Notes: generated from the sequence alone by a model not told the origin. Positions 11,373 through 23,043 are shown, counted from the stretch's first letter. The stretch: DNA of 64,000 nucleotides from Adiantum capillus-veneris (GCA_014529385.2 CM043966.1:97464087-97528086); one strand, 5' to 3'. Translations and numbers: made by a program.

Positions 11373-13740
11373 ATGTCATTCAATTGCCCTCCACTGAAAT
11401 ACATTACTAATAGGCCAAAACGATATCGATTAAACGCTAATTTGGAGCATGAGTACGCTACTGTGAGACTTGGCACATCAAATCCCAATGTTGTAGATCA
11501 GCTATGAAGCATTGGATGCAAGGCAATCAACCTATGGATTGATGGACTCATTTACCCTGGTGATCCAACGACCAATGCACCACTACCCTTCCATAATGTC
11601 ACTGAGCTTCTGCGTTTTATTGGAGATGGAAGAGACAGACTGTTTGGCTACTACTGGAGATTGTATTCAGATTTTATCAATGAAAGGGAAGCAAATAAAC
11701 ATCTCTTTGTTGCCTATTCATCATTGCAAGAGAAGTCTGTGAAAGATCTACAACAAGTTAGAGAGGAAGCCAATAAGAAGATGAAGTAATTGAACAATGA
11801 GATGGAGAATCTCAATGAAAAAGTACAAAAAAAGAGAGTAGGAGCGTCGACTAGACAATTATGTTTAACTACAACACACTTCATGGAATATGCATTGACG
11901 AATCGATAATCTCACACATGTTCCCCTTGGCTACCACATTTGTAAGCGTAAGAGACAAGCGATGTCCTTGCTATTTACAAGTGGTGGAGCTCAAACAAAA
12001 TGTGTCTGTCAAACTTGGTAAGAATACAGAGGCAAGATTTTGATTTCCGACATGTTTTGCAGGTTGGTGTAACGCTAAGTCAATATGCAAAAACTTGGCT
12101 CGAATGATGATGGGAATCGATTCCAATGCTCAAACAACCGGATGTGCTCTACTGCACCAAAGGAGTTGGTTGAGCTAGTGGATGATCCATCCAATGCTGG
12201 CATTGCTAGTGTTTTGCGGCAAAAGTATTTTAGTGAGCTAAAGAGAATTGTGTCGCCTCAAGAGATGATGGAGGTGTGTGACAGTGCAGGAATAAGTTTC
12301 AAGGCCTATGAAACTTTTTATAGAAATGTCACACTCAATCATCGGACAAAAGGTTTATTTCGGTTTTTGCCAACACCTTATAGTGTCAGTGTTGCAAAAA
12401 AGTGCACCAATAATGATGTTACAAGCTTTTGTTGGGCGGTTTTCAGTATGTGGAGGATGACATGCCATTAGAAGACAACAAATTCTTCCGCTACAACGAG
12501 TTCAACAATGTGTATGTTAACTCGTCGAAGCTCCAAGAGTCAATGATAAGATTTTATGGGTTGACACAAGAAGAGTGTGATGGAAAAGTGATATTTGTTA
12601 TGAAGCTTGATGAGTGCCAAGTTGTTAAGGTCAACGTCTCAAAAGGGTAAGTGTCACGTTGATGAGCAGGGCCTTCATGGGTGTGGATGTTGAGCTAAAT
12701 GCCAATGAGAAGGGAAACACATGTTTCGGTGTTCAGTCAGAGAAAAATATGTGGTGGCTGGCAGCTTTTCATCTCCCACATGAGACATATGAGGCTTTGA
12801 AATGGTATTTCAATCACACCGCAATTGTTGACCTCATTTGACAACAACAAGAAGACAGATATTCCATGTTTCAGGTCTTGGAATGTTCCAAGTTGAGAGG
12901 CATTTGGCAGGAGACATGAAAATACTCAAGTGTACATGTTAGGATGCAAGCAAGGTGCAATGACCCTCTTTCCATGCATTTATTGTTGCCACAATATAGT
13001 CTCAATGGGAATTGTGGGCAAGGGTGCAAAGCCCAGCAAGTCAAAAGGTGATAAGGGTAAGGGTGGAAAAGCTAAAGTCAACTCTACGAAAGGTGTACCC
13101 ACTACACAAGCAGTGGGTAAAGCACTAAAACAATGGTTTCAAGGTATCCTTAGTTGTGACCAGCAAGTACCCCCTAATCAAAGCATGGATGATCCAAATT
13201 GGAATCCTATTCTTTCAATACCAATGATAAATGTACATGTGTGAACCCTTCATGCCCGTCTACAAATTCTTGACAAGTTGCTTATGCTCCATATTAATTA
13301 CACTTGGAATATGGAGCCTGCAGACTGAAGAGAAGAGTGTATATGAGAACTTGAATCTATTCTATTGAGCATTGGTCTACAAGAAGGCATCTAGAAGTAC
13401 ACAAGATTGCCTTGATAAAGTATTTATGGGTGGTAGTAAAGCTAGGCATTTGCTTTCAAACTATTCAGACTCCCAAAGTCCCAATGAGTTTCAGTTGTGG
13501 AAAAAGGTGTGTGAATTACCACCTACAAAGGTAATGAAGCAGCCCTAGGAATTAAGTGTGCTCGTGTGTGGCAGTCTACTGATGATATTTTTTGTCTTCT
13601 CAAAAAAGAAAAGCTAACCAATGATGAGATATCCACCTTAAAGTTTGTAATCAATAGTTTTACAGCACAAATGGTGGATGCTTGGGGGGAGACACGCATA
13701 ACACATTACATGGTGTGTTGAACATTTGATTTTTGCAATC
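11373..13740 (+). pseudogene. Unrecognised gene with broken frame
   Basis: An ATG at 11373 opens a frame (MSFNCPPLKYITNRPKRYR) that passes two stops (near 11505 and 11787) and ends in a charged helical stretch. Further on, three frames take over in turn: 12085-12471 (KELVELVDDPSNAG, QKYFSELKRIVSPQEMMEVC), 12450-12650 (YVEDDMPLEDNKFFRYNEF, VMKLDECQVVK) and 12640-12841 (MSRAFMGVDVELNANEKG, MWWLAAFHLPHETYEALKW). At 12930-13244 follow a CIYC cysteine pair and a Gly/Lys-rich insert, then TLHARLQILDKLLMLHINYTW. The order is coherent, so this is one decayed protein of 600 residues or more. I do not recognise the family. A large DNA-transposon protein is possible, but I saw no terminal repeats. TTTTGCAG at 12054-12061 could be a splice acceptor, so introns are also possible. 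Confidence 0.4.
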
Positions 13741-14205
13741 AAAATACATCTATATGCGAAACTAAAACTTTTCATTTTTAGCACTTAGTGCATTTTTTCT
13801 CAACACTTATGGTTCATTAGGTATTTGGAGCAGCCAAGGAATGGAGCGCTCACACTATCAACCAAAAGTAGTGTATTTTAAAAATACACGACATGCAGGT
13901 GGGAGAAAAAAGACCAATGCCCTTCACGAGATGTTCAATTGGTTCTACAGAGTTTTAGCAGGGAGAGAGAGAAAGAAGACTAGAGAAGAAAGAAGTTTGA
14001 AATGTAGAATAGAAACAGTGGTTAGCCTCAGGCAATCTTAATCATATCATGCTTCCAGTACAAAAGATCGATTTCGACACTGGTTATAGACACGGCGGCG
14101 TGATGGCATGTGTTGGATGAAAATTTACTTTTTTTAAAAACTAGCCATTTCTATTTGTAAACATGCAGTGTCATGCAAAGTGTTTTTTTACAGGCGGCAA
14201 TTATT
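13741..14205. other. Spacer, no gene seen
   Basis: Between the end of the unknown gene and the first LTR of family C I see only short frames. The most open one (13841-14041) is rich in Arg/Lys and resembles nothing I know. Confidence 0.4.
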
Positions 14206-14877
14206 AGTCCTGTGAGTTCCCCACCCCACCGTATCAAACGGCGGATCTGATGGTGAACCTGGTGGCCACTAGATCTATTGCGGAAGTAAACAAAATAGTT
14301 CAGGGTTCGACTAGCGGACGATCTCTCATCACAAAGTGAGTCGAGTTCGAGCCTACTAGCAACGAGATCTAGCTCCACCTCGCAGGGGAAGCGTACTTAA
14401 CTATCTAGAGATCCTAAGACCCACCTTCCAAGAGGAGAGAAACCCCGAGTGCCTTTTTCCCCATGTTTCAGAGGCACGTACTCTCGAGGATTCGCCGCTC
14501 TAGGGGCAATGAGTAATACCAATATCGAGTAAGCACTATGGGGACAGAGAGTTCCCGACCAATAGGGACCACCCTTCTCATAGGCATTGGCAACCTGAGC
14601 CAAGCCCCCACTTTCCACCCCCACACTCACACTTCCTTGTGTGTCCTAATTACTACCACAAAAGTTGTTCAACATAAAAGTTCCTTGATTATATTCCGAT
14701 TCACAATGTTCGTTAAGACAGCCCTTCAACCAATATTGCAAGCGGCACCTAGACAGTATTCTAGTAAAAATTCTACTCTAACTTATTCATTAAAATTCCA
14801 ATGTTCTGGAGGTACAACATCTCCCCTCCAGCGAGAGTTTACTCCTCCCGTTGTCGCCTAGCTGCCCATACAACTAG

Positions 14878-15000
14878 GTATGTCCACCGCATAGAAAGCA
14901 CGACATGGACATTCCCACCGCTTAACCAGCAGACGTGGATTCCCACCGCTTAACCAGCAGTCGTGGGTATCCACCGCTTAACCAGCAGTTGTGGATTCAA
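14878..15000. repeat. Minisatellite in family C LTR
   Basis: Units of about 29 bp repeat here: one CCACCGCATAGAAAGCACGAC unit followed by three units with CCACCGCTTAACCAGCAG. The same array is in LTR 2 (about 19300-19422) and LTR 3 (about 23728-23849). In the solo LTR the corresponding array has a different inner sequence. Confidence 0.8.
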
Positions 15001-15260
15001 GAGCCCTTAACCAGGAACTCTGCCCCCTGTGATCAGGAGGGGGTTCATGACTAATTCAACATTGGAAATAGAATGAACATGCCGAGCTAAATTTTCCCTA
15101 GCAGACATTCTTTCCTATTGCAAACAGTATATTCGTCAATCATTTCTTTCCTACTTTAGACTTTAATATACAAATGAATACAATTGCCGAGGTTTCCGTC
15201 GGATTTCTCCAACATGTTTGGGGATATGTTCATTCCTAGCTAAACGTATGCAATGTTAAA

Positions 15261-15431
15261 TTAAACAACTTGAATAAAACTGTGATCTACCTCTTCCATT
15301 TCTTCTCCATTGGCTCGTGAGATGGCCGGTGCTTGTTCGACCATGGGAGCTTTTCCTTTTCCATTTGTATTGCTCGTTCCCGCCTCGTGGTCGTGGGCAC
15401 CACCGAAGCGAGTTCTCTTAAACGGGGCCAT
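15261..15431 (-). CDS. 56-codon open frame inside LTR 1, possible 5' exon of gag
   Basis: On the minus strand an ATG at 15431 opens a frame of exactly 171 bp starting MAPFKRTRFGGAHDHEAG and ending in IQVV. A frame of the same length is present in all four family-C LTRs of the window, including the solo LTR that differs at several residues. After codon 47 (GAAGAG) comes GTAGAT, which resembles a plant splice donor. The stretch is rich in Lys, Gly and Glu and matches no domain I know. In this 3' LTR the frame would not be upstream of a gag, so only its conservation matters here. Confidence 0.45.
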   Translation of the reverse strand: MAPFKRTRFGGAHDHEAGTSNTNGKGKAPMVEQAPAISRANGEEMEEVDHSFIQVV

Positions 15432-17000
15432 TTTACTCACTACTTTAAATGATAAACTTGAAGAAACAGCTAAATTCCGAGAGCATCATAACAACCAAAT
15501 GGCAGATTAGAATTATTAAAGACTGCTCCTTATGCACGAGGTTAGATTTTTCCCTTTTTGCCCTAGCAATTTTAAGGGTAATTTTGTATCCACCCTATGG
15601 GAAACGACTCTAAGGTTAATTACTTGGCTTAGATGATTAAGAAATTCAGAGTTTTTCTAATTGATTCACGAAAGATATGAAGTAAGCAAGCTCATTCATT
15701 TTCCTAGAGCAATATGAAGGTGCAGAGTGACCGCAGGCATGTGTGATGGAAAAACCTTCTTCTTATTGGACTAATGACGGATTAATTTTCAGCCTTAATC
15801 GCATCTAAATGTGGGAGAAGATTAAGTATAATTTAATTACAACTCTATTGAGTAGTGAAAGATTGAATTCTGACAAATCTACACTATTACTAGCTGACAA
15901 TTTATTGACTATACCGCCTAGAGAGAGAATCTTTCCTAATCATGAATTAATCCTTGATTAAGGATGATGAATGGCTGCATAAATTAACTAAATGAATGAT
16001 AATTATGTAATGAAGTATAGCTATGAAAACTTAGAGAGCAGCTATAGAGAATTATAGCTAAAAGTAGGCATAGTAGACAAGAATTATGAGTGGGTAATGA
16101 TGAGATTAAGAAGAGCAGTAATTAAACCATAATTACCGTGATTAGGGGCTGAGAATCCTCTTAAATTTTTGATGCAATGAATCCTCAAGATGGAAATTTC
16201 GGCAGCACCTCCCTCCTTGCTTCTCCTTCAAAAGCTGTGTGTGTGCCGGCAGCACCTTCCCAGTGTGTAGGTGTGTGAGTATGCAATGTGTGGGTGTGAG
16301 CATATATGTCTGTGTGTGTGTGTGTAGGCCTTTAAATAGGCTCCTACAGGCTGAAAATCGATTTGTGTTCCTAATTGCATCTGGATGAGCACTCAGTCCT
16401 TGCATGGCAAGTCCAGTTGCCTACCCACCAAGTGTCCAGTTGGCTCAGTAAACTGACTCTCACACTGAGTTGCAGGCTTGGCAGCTTCTCCAAGACTCCC
16501 ACAAAGCAAGAGGGCGCCCCCTATCTGCTAAAGCAGGTCTGGAGTGGGCTGGGACCTGTTCCCACACAGCCTCGGGCCCCCGGTGCCTCCCGAACAATTT
16601 TGTGAAAAATTGATTTTAGGCTAAAACGGGCCATACGAGTCGGATTTTGATGCCGTAAATTGCTATACTAAGCTCTAACTAAGACGTACGGGTCTGAGTA
16701 CCTGCCATATTTAGCAGCCCCCCCCCCTGGGGTCCGAAAATGTATTTTTTTCAAATTCGGGGTACGGGTGCAGATTTTCGAGACGGTCAAAACTAGACGG
16801 GTCGTGTGACCAAAAACTTACTATTTTTAGAAATTTTTCACAAAAATTATTTTAATTCACATTTTGAAGCTTTATAACATTCTAAACATCATGGCACTGA
16901 CAGAATTCGGAAAACTGCTAAAAATAGTAACTTTTTCTATTATGATCATTTCAAGGTACAATGGTGCTTTTTTTTTTTGGTCGGGATCAGAGACCTTACA

Positions 17001-17009
17001 ACCTCCCCA
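17001..17009 (-). promoter_or_regulatory. Polypurine tract, left family C unit
   Basis: ACCTCCCCA on the plus strand is TGGGGAGGT on the element strand. It lies directly before the TGTAAGG start of the 3' LTR, where plus-strand DNA synthesis is primed. Confidence 0.7.
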
Positions 17010-17182
17010 ACGTGAAAAATTTGAGATGTCCTCATCTCAAGAATACATCTGGGTAAATTTTATGCTACCTACTTAGGTACATATATCCTCTGTTTAAAGT
17101 AAACATATCCTTTGATAATAGAATAGTCTTTAGCTTTATGCGTCTTATTTTACTGAACTTTGATGAGATCCTGGTGCTTGAT

Positions 17183-18067
17183 TTATTGCTCACTAGGATT
17201 AGCAGTTGCAACATACAGAGCTGCTCTCTCATCAGCTTCGTCACCCACAGTTGGTTGTCTCACTGCGGCATTAGCGAAAGCTCCGTTTCCTTGTCCTATG
17301 TTTCCTCTTCCTCGGCCTCCTCTTCCGTTTGGTTGACCTCGCCCGTTGACGTTCAGAGATACATTATTAGCACCAGATGTTTGGGAAATCCTTTTTGGAC
17401 ATCGACGTTTGTAATGTCCATAGTCCTGGCACTCAAAGAATCTTATATTGGGAAACTCGGTAGCTGTCGTAGTAGCTACTACCGGACGATGGTCGTATGC
17501 AGGGTTGATTGGTCTATTACTCCAGTTGTCTGTCCTGGCCCTTTTTGACAAATAGTATTGACTATCTTGGGTAGCCCTCTGAATCTCTTTAGCTAATGGT
17601 TTGGCCCTTAGCAAGGCATCCTGTAGTGTCGTCGGCCTGAGAGCTTCTAACCGAGTATTCAAAGGATGGATTAGCCCTTGGCAGAACCTCGCCACGTGTT
17701 GTTCCAAGGTCATCTTAGGAGCATATCTCCGAAGAGTGACAAACTTTGCATAATACTCTTTGACAGATGAAGTCAGCTGCCGAAGTGAAAAGAATTCATT
17801 TATCTTCAAGGTTTTATACGCAGATGGTAAATATTGCTCCATCACAGCAGCCTTGATGTCTTCCCATGACTGGGAAGATCCCTTGATATCCAAGTCCCTG
17901 CAATGTTGTTTCCACCAGATCTTGGCATCGCCAGACAACCGGAACATTGCAAGCATGGTTTGGTTCTCGGGTTGAGTTCTCGCAGCTTCGAAATAGTCAT
18001 CCATTGCTTCCATCCATACTTCCGCATCTCTCTCCACATTTGCCCCTTCGCCTTTAAAGGTTGGAGG
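17183..18067 (-). CDS. gag: Gag, family C left unit
   Basis: An open minus-strand frame of 294 codons plus stop encodes a Ty3/gypsy capsid-type Retrotrans_gag domain: PPTFKGEGANVE, AEVWMEAMDDYF, LSGDAKIWWKQH, SWEDIKAAVMEQYLP and YYAKFVTLRRYAP. A linker and a single zinc-knuckle-like motif follow near residues 211-225, then a Gly/Arg-rich tail. In the knuckle the first Cys is Phe (FFECQDYGHYKRRC), so one zinc ligand is missing. The frame has no ATG before the capsid domain. A TAG sits immediately upstream of PPTF, and because it is preceded by AAACAAGTT it also reads as a splice acceptor. Joining the LTR frame (19853-19713) to this point keeps phase and gives about 341 residues. That splice is inferred, not shown. 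Confidence 0.75.
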   Translation of the reverse strand, partial: PPTFKGEGANVERDAEVWMEAMDDYFEAARTQPENQTMLAMFRLSGDAKIWWKQHCRDLDIKGSSQSWEDIKAAVMEQYLPSAYKTLKINEFFSLRQLTSSVKEYYAKFVTLRRYAPKMTLEQHVARFCQGLIHPLNTRLEALRPTTLQDALLRAKPLAKEIQRATQDSQYYLSKRARTDNWSNRPINPAYDHRPVVATTTATEFPNIRFFECQDYGHYKRRCPKRISQTSGANNVSLNVNGRGQPNGRGGRGRGNIGQGNGAFANAAVRQPTVGDEADERAALYVATANPSEQ

Positions 18068-18618
18068 CTAAACTTGTTTAAGGAGGAGCTTCTCTTGCAC
18101 TGTCGAGTAGAGAGCAGCAGGCGGTGCCTATCCAATGGTATAAAACTCATTACTATAGCACTCTTCTCAAATGAACCTAAGCTTTTCCATACTCAAGAAG
18201 AAATTTAACTTTTGGGCTTAACCAGCCTACTTAATCTGTACAGCTATCACAAAGGATTTTAACCATTCCACCATTTAAATTCCATTGAATACATCCAAAA
18301 TTGTTCGATAAATAATGGTAAAAACTTTACTCGAGAGCTTTGATCCATACTTATAACTTTATGTGCATCAACAGGCTACCTGCCCGCAGCACTAGTCGCA
18401 CCAACGACTTCTCAAAAAACATCATGTGAAACCCACTGAATCCCAACAAGCTCATCGAGTGAAACTCTTTAACATCACTCAGGAGACAATCCACTAGAAA
18501 AATCCAATGTCATTATTCTGGGAAACATCATGCTCAAGCTTTGAGTACGAGCTATCCTACTATCCCTTATTTTTTTAAAAATTTCAAACAACATCATTTT
18601 CCAGTTCGTAAACCTATA

Positions 18619-18630
18619 GCTCTGATACCA
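18619..18630 (-). promoter_or_regulatory. Primer-binding site, left family C unit (initiator Met tRNA)
   Basis: GCTCTGATACCA on the plus strand is TGGTATCAGAGC on the element strand, the usual complement of the 3' end of plant initiator-Met tRNA. It is two bases from the end of the 5' LTR (18633). Confidence 0.9.
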
Positions 18631-18632
18631 GG

Positions 18633-21421
18633 TGTGAGGTCCCCACCCCACCGTATCAAACGGCGGATCTGATGGTGAACCTGGTGGCCACTAGATCTAT
18701 TGCGGAAGCAAAAAAAGTGGTTCAGGCTTCGACTAGCGGACGATCTCTCATCACAAAGTGAGTCGAGTTCGAGCCTACTAGCAACGAGATCTAGCTCCAC
18801 CTCGCAGGGGAAGCGTACTTAACTATCTAGCGATCCTAAGACCCACCTTCCAAGAGGAGAGAAACCCCGAGTGCCTTTTTCCCCATGTTTCAGAGGCACG
18901 TAATCTCAAGGATTCGCCGCTCTAGGGGCAATGAGTAATACCAATATCGAGTAAGCACTATGGGGACAGAGAGTTCCCGACCAATCGGGACCACCCTTCT
19001 CATAGGCATTGGCAACCTGAGCCAAGCCCCCACTTTCCACCCCCACACTCACACTTCCTTGTGTGTCCTAATTACTACCACAAAAGTTGTTCAACATAAA
19101 AGTTCCTTGATTAGATTCCGATTCACAATGTTCGTTAAGACAGCCCTTCAACCAATATTGCAAGCGGCACCTAGACAGTATTCTAGTAAAAATTCTACTC
19201 TAACTTATTCATTAAAATTCCAATGTTCTGGAGGTACAACATCCCCCCTCCAGCGAGAGTTTCCTCCTCCCGTTGTCGCCTAGCTGCCCATACAACTAGG
19301 TATGTCCACCGCATAGAAAGCACGACATGGACATTCCCACCGCTTAACCAGCAGACGTGGATTCCCACCGCTTAACCAGCAGTCGTGGGTATCCACCGCT
19401 TAACCAGCAGTTGTGGATTCAAGAGCCCTTAACCAGGAACTCTGCCCCCTGTGATCAGGAGGGGGTTCATGACTAATTCAACATTGGAAATAGAATGAAC
19501 ATGCCGAGCTAAATTTTCCCTAGCAGACATTCTTTCCTATTGCAAACAGTATATTCGTCAATCATTTCTTTCCTACTTTAGACTTTAATATACAAATGAA
19601 TACAATTGCCGAGGTTTCCGTCGGATTTCTCCAACATGTTTGGGGATATGTTCATTCCTAGCTAAACGTATGCAATGTTAAATTAAACAACTTGAATAAA
19701 ACTGTGATCTACCTCTTCCATTTCTTCTCCATTGGCTCGTGAGATGGCCGGTGCTTGTTCGACCATGGGAGCTTTTCCTTTTCCATTTGTATTGCTCGTT
19801 CCCGCCTCGTGGTCGTGGGCACCACCGAAGCGAGTTCTCTTAAACGGGGCCATTTTACTTACTACTTTAAATGATAAACTTGAAGAAACAGCTAAAGTCC
19901 GAGAGCATCATAACAACCAAATGGCGGATTAGAATTATTAAAGACTCCTCCTTATGCACGAGGTTAGATTTTTCCCTTTTTGCCCTAGCAATTTTAAGGG
20001 TAATTTTGTATCCACCCTATGGGAAACGACTCTAAGGTTAATTACTTGGCTTAGATGATTAAGAAATTCAGAGTTTTTCTAATTGATTCACGAAAGATAT
20101 GAAGTAAGCAAGCTCATTCATTTTCCTAGAGCAATATGAAGGTGCAGAGTGACCGCAAGCATGTGTGATGGAAAAACCTTCTTCTTATTGGACTAATGAC
20201 GGATTAATTTTCAGCCTTAATCGCATCTAAATGTGGGAGAAGATTAAGTATAATTTAATTACAACTCTATTGAGTAGTGAAAGATTGAATTCTGACAAAT
20301 CTACACTATTACTAGCTGACAATTTATTGACTACACCGCCTAGAGAGAGAATCTTTCCTAATCATGCATTAATCCTTGATTAAGGATGATGAATGGCTGA
20401 ATAAATTAACTAAATGAATGATAATTATGTAATGAAGTATAGCTATGAAAGCTTAGAGAGCAGCTATAGAGAATTATAGCTAAAAGTAGGCATAGTAGAC
20501 AAGAATTATGAGTGGGTAATGATGGGATTAAGAAGAGCAGTAATTAAACCATAATTACCGTGATTAGGGGCTGAGAATCCTCTTAAATTTCTGATGCAAT
20601 GAATCCTCAAGATGGAAATTTCGGCAGCACCTCCCTCCTTGCTTCTCCTTCAAAAGCTGTGTGTGTGCCGGCAGCACCTTCCCAGTGTGTAGGTGTGTGA
20701 ATATGCAATGTGTGGGTGTGAGCATATATGTGTGTGTGTGTGTGTGTGTAGGCCTTTAAATAGGCTCCTACAGGCTGAAAATCGATTTGTGTTGCTAATT
20801 GCATCTGGATGAGCACTCAGTCCTTGCATGGCAAGTCCAGTTGCCTACCCACCAAGTGTCCAGTTGGCTCAGTACACTGACTCTCACACTGAGTTGCAGG
20901 CTTGGCAGCTTCTCCAAGACTCCGACAAAGCAAGAGGGCGTCCCCTAGCTGCTAAAGCAGGTCTGGAGTGGGCTGGGACCTGTTCCCACACAGGCTCGGG
21001 CCCTCGGTGCCTCCTGGACAATTTTGTGAAAAATTGATTTTAGGCTAAAACGGGCCATACAAGTCGGATTTTGATGCCGTAAATTGCTATACTAAGCTCT
21101 AACTAAGACGTACGGGTCTGAGTACCTGCCATATTTAGCAGCCCCCCTCGGGGTCCGAAAATGTATTTTTTTCAAATTCGGGGTACGGGTGCAGATTTTC
21201 GAGACGGTCAAAACTAGGCGGGTCGGGTGACCAAAAACTTACTATTTTTAGAATTTTTTCACAAAAATTATTTTAATTCACATTTTGAAGCTTTATAACA
21301 TTCTAAACATCATGGCACTGACAGAATTCGGAAAACTGCTAAAAATAGTAACTTTTTCTATTATGATCATTTCAAGGTACAATGGTGCTTTTTTTTTTTG
21401 GTCGGGGTCAGTGACCTTACA
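18633..21421 (-). repeat. Family C LTR 2 (shared middle LTR)
   Basis: This 2,789-bp LTR serves as the 5' LTR of the left unit and the 3' LTR of the right unit. At several sites (GTCGGGTGAC near 21222, GTTGCTAATT near 20791, GAATTTTTTC near 21251) it agrees with the solo LTR at 29766-32594 rather than with its neighbours LTR 1 and LTR 3. Confidence 0.9.
19683..19853 (-). CDS. 56-codon open frame inside LTR 2, candidate gag 5' exon
   Basis: The 171-bp frame is the same as in LTR 1. For the left unit this is the copy upstream of gag: exon 19853-19713 (47 codons) would end at GAAGAG before GTAGAT, and an intron of about 1.65 kb would run to the acceptor at 18068. Both boundaries fall between codons, so the joined protein stays in frame. 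Confidence 0.45.
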   Translation of the reverse strand: MAPFKRTRFGGAHDHEAGTSNTNGKGKAPMVEQAPAISRANGEEMEEVDHSFIQVV

Positions 21422-21430
21422 ACCTCCCCA
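21422..21430 (-). promoter_or_regulatory. Polypurine tract, right family C unit
   Basis: ACCTCCCCA directly follows LTR 2 on the plus strand. It is the same tract as at 17001. Confidence 0.7.
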
Positions 21431-21603
21431 ACGTGAAAAATTTGAGATGTCCTCATCTTAAGAATACATTTGGGTAATTTTTATGCTAACTACTTAGGTA
21501 CATATATCCTCTGTTTAAAGTAAAGATATCCTTTTATAATAGAATAGTCTTTAGCTTTATGCGTCTTATTTTACTGAACTTTGATGAGATCCTGGTGCTT
21601 GAA

Positions 21604-22488
21604 TTATTGCTCACTAGGATTAGCAGTTGCAACATACAGAGCTGCTCTCTCATCAGCTTCGTCACCCACAGTTGGTTGTCTCACTGCGGCATTAGCGAAA
21701 GCTCCGTTTCCTTGTCCTATGTTTCCTCTTCCTCGGCCTCCTCTTCCGTTTGGTTGACCTCGCCCGTTGACGTTTAGCGATACATTATTAGCACCAGATG
21801 TTTGGGAAATCCTTTTTGGACATCGACGTTTGTAATGTCCATACTCCTGGCACTCAAAGAATCTTATATTGGGAAACTCGGTAGCTGTCGTAGTAGCTAC
21901 TACCGGACGATGGTCGTATGCAGGGTTGATTGGTCTATTACTCCAGTTGTCTGTCCTGGCCCTTTTTGACAAATAGTATTGACTATCTTGGGTAGCCCTC
22001 TGAATCTCTTTAGCTAATGGTTTGGCCCTTAGCAAGGCATCCTGTAGTGTCGTCGGCCTGAGAGCTTCTAACCGAGTATTCAAAGGATGGATTAGCCCTT
22101 GGCAGAACCTCGCCACGTGTTGTTCCAAGGTCATCTTAGGAGCATATCTCCGAAGAGTGACAAACTTTGCATAATACTCTTCGATAGATGAAGTCAGCTG
22201 CCAAAGTGAAAAGAATTCATTCATCTTCAAGGTTTTATACGCAGGTGGTAAATATCGCTCCATCACAGCAGCCTTGATGTCTTCCCATGACTGGGAAGAT
22301 CCCTTGATATCCAAGTCCCTGCAATGTTGTTTCCACCAGATCTTGGCATCGCCAGACAAGCGGAACATTGCAAGCATGGTTTGGTTCTCGGGTTGAGTTC
22401 TCGCAGCTTCGAAATAGTCGTCCATTGCTTCCATCCATACTTCCGCATCTCTCTCCACATTTGCCCCTTCGCCTTTAAAGGTTGGAGG
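21604..22488 (-). CDS. gag: Gag, family C right unit
   Basis: This is the second copy of the 294-codon gag frame, with a few replacements compared with the left copy (for example EQYLPSAY to ERYLPPAY, FFSLRQL to FFSLWQL, SSVKEYY to SSIEEYY, CQDYGH to CQEYGH). The frame is unbroken. It shares the Phe in place of the first zinc-knuckle Cys and the TAG just before PPTFKGEG at 22489-22491, so both features were present before the array formed. Its candidate 5' exon is 24278-24138 in LTR 3. Keeping two open gag copies suggests recent origin. Confidence 0.75.
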   Translation of the reverse strand, partial: PPTFKGEGANVERDAEVWMEAMDDYFEAARTQPENQTMLAMFRLSGDAKIWWKQHCRDLDIKGSSQSWEDIKAAVMERYLPPAYKTLKMNEFFSLWQLTSSIEEYYAKFVTLRRYAPKMTLEQHVARFCQGLIHPLNTRLEALRPTTLQDALLRAKPLAKEIQRATQDSQYYLSKRARTDNWSNRPINPAYDHRPVVATTTATEFPNIRFFECQEYGHYKRRCPKRISQTSGANNVSLNVNGRGQPNGRGGRGRGNIGQGNGAFANAAVRQPTVGDEADERAALYVATANPSEQ

Positions 22489-23043
22489 CTAAACTTGTTT
22501 AAGGAGGAGCTTCTTCTCTTGCATTGTCGAGTAGAGAGCAGCAGGCGGTGCCTATCCAATGGTATAAAACTCATTACTATAGCACTCTTCTCAAATGAAC
22601 CTAAGCTTTTCCATACTCAAGAAGAAATTTAACTTTTTGGGCTTAACCAACCTACTTAATCTGTACAGCTATCACAAAGGATTTTAACCATTCCACCATT
22701 TAAATTCCATTGAATACATACAAAATTGTTCGATAAATAATGGTAAAAACTTTACTCGAGAGCTTTGATCCATACTTATAACTTTATGTGCATCAACAGG
22801 CTACCTGCCCGCAGTACTAGTCGCACCAACGACTTCTCAAAAAACATCATGTGAAACCCACTGAATCCCAACAAGCTCATCGAGTGAAACTCTTTAACAT
22901 CACTCAGGAGACAATCCACTAGACAAATCCAATGTCATTATTCTGGGAAACATCATGCTCAAGCTTTGAGTACGAGCTATCCTACTATCCCTTATTTTTT
23001 TTAAAATTTCAAACAACATCATTTTCCAGTTTGTAAACCTATA

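Larger units (their letters stand above)
14211..17000 (-). repeat. Family C LTR 1 (3' LTR of the left unit)
   Basis: This 2,790-bp LTR is bounded by TGTGAGTTCC at 14211 and AGACCTTACA ending at 17000. It contains a GT microsatellite near 16310, a three-unit minisatellite near 14910-15000 and the small open frame at 15261-15431. It shares derived bases with LTR 3 that LTR 2 lacks, for example GTCGTGTGAC at 16801. Confidence 0.9.

Noticed and set aside
14538-14861. A 107-codon plus-strand open frame repeated in all three tandem family C LTRs (also 18960-19283 and 23385-23708).
   Set aside because: It is antisense to the element and is broken in the solo LTR, so its conservation follows from the recent origin of the array.
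18619-18630. tRNA gene near the family C LTR.
   Set aside because: Only the 12-base complement of the tRNA 3' end is present; no cloverleaf surrounds it. The same holds at 34014, 41273 and 59784.
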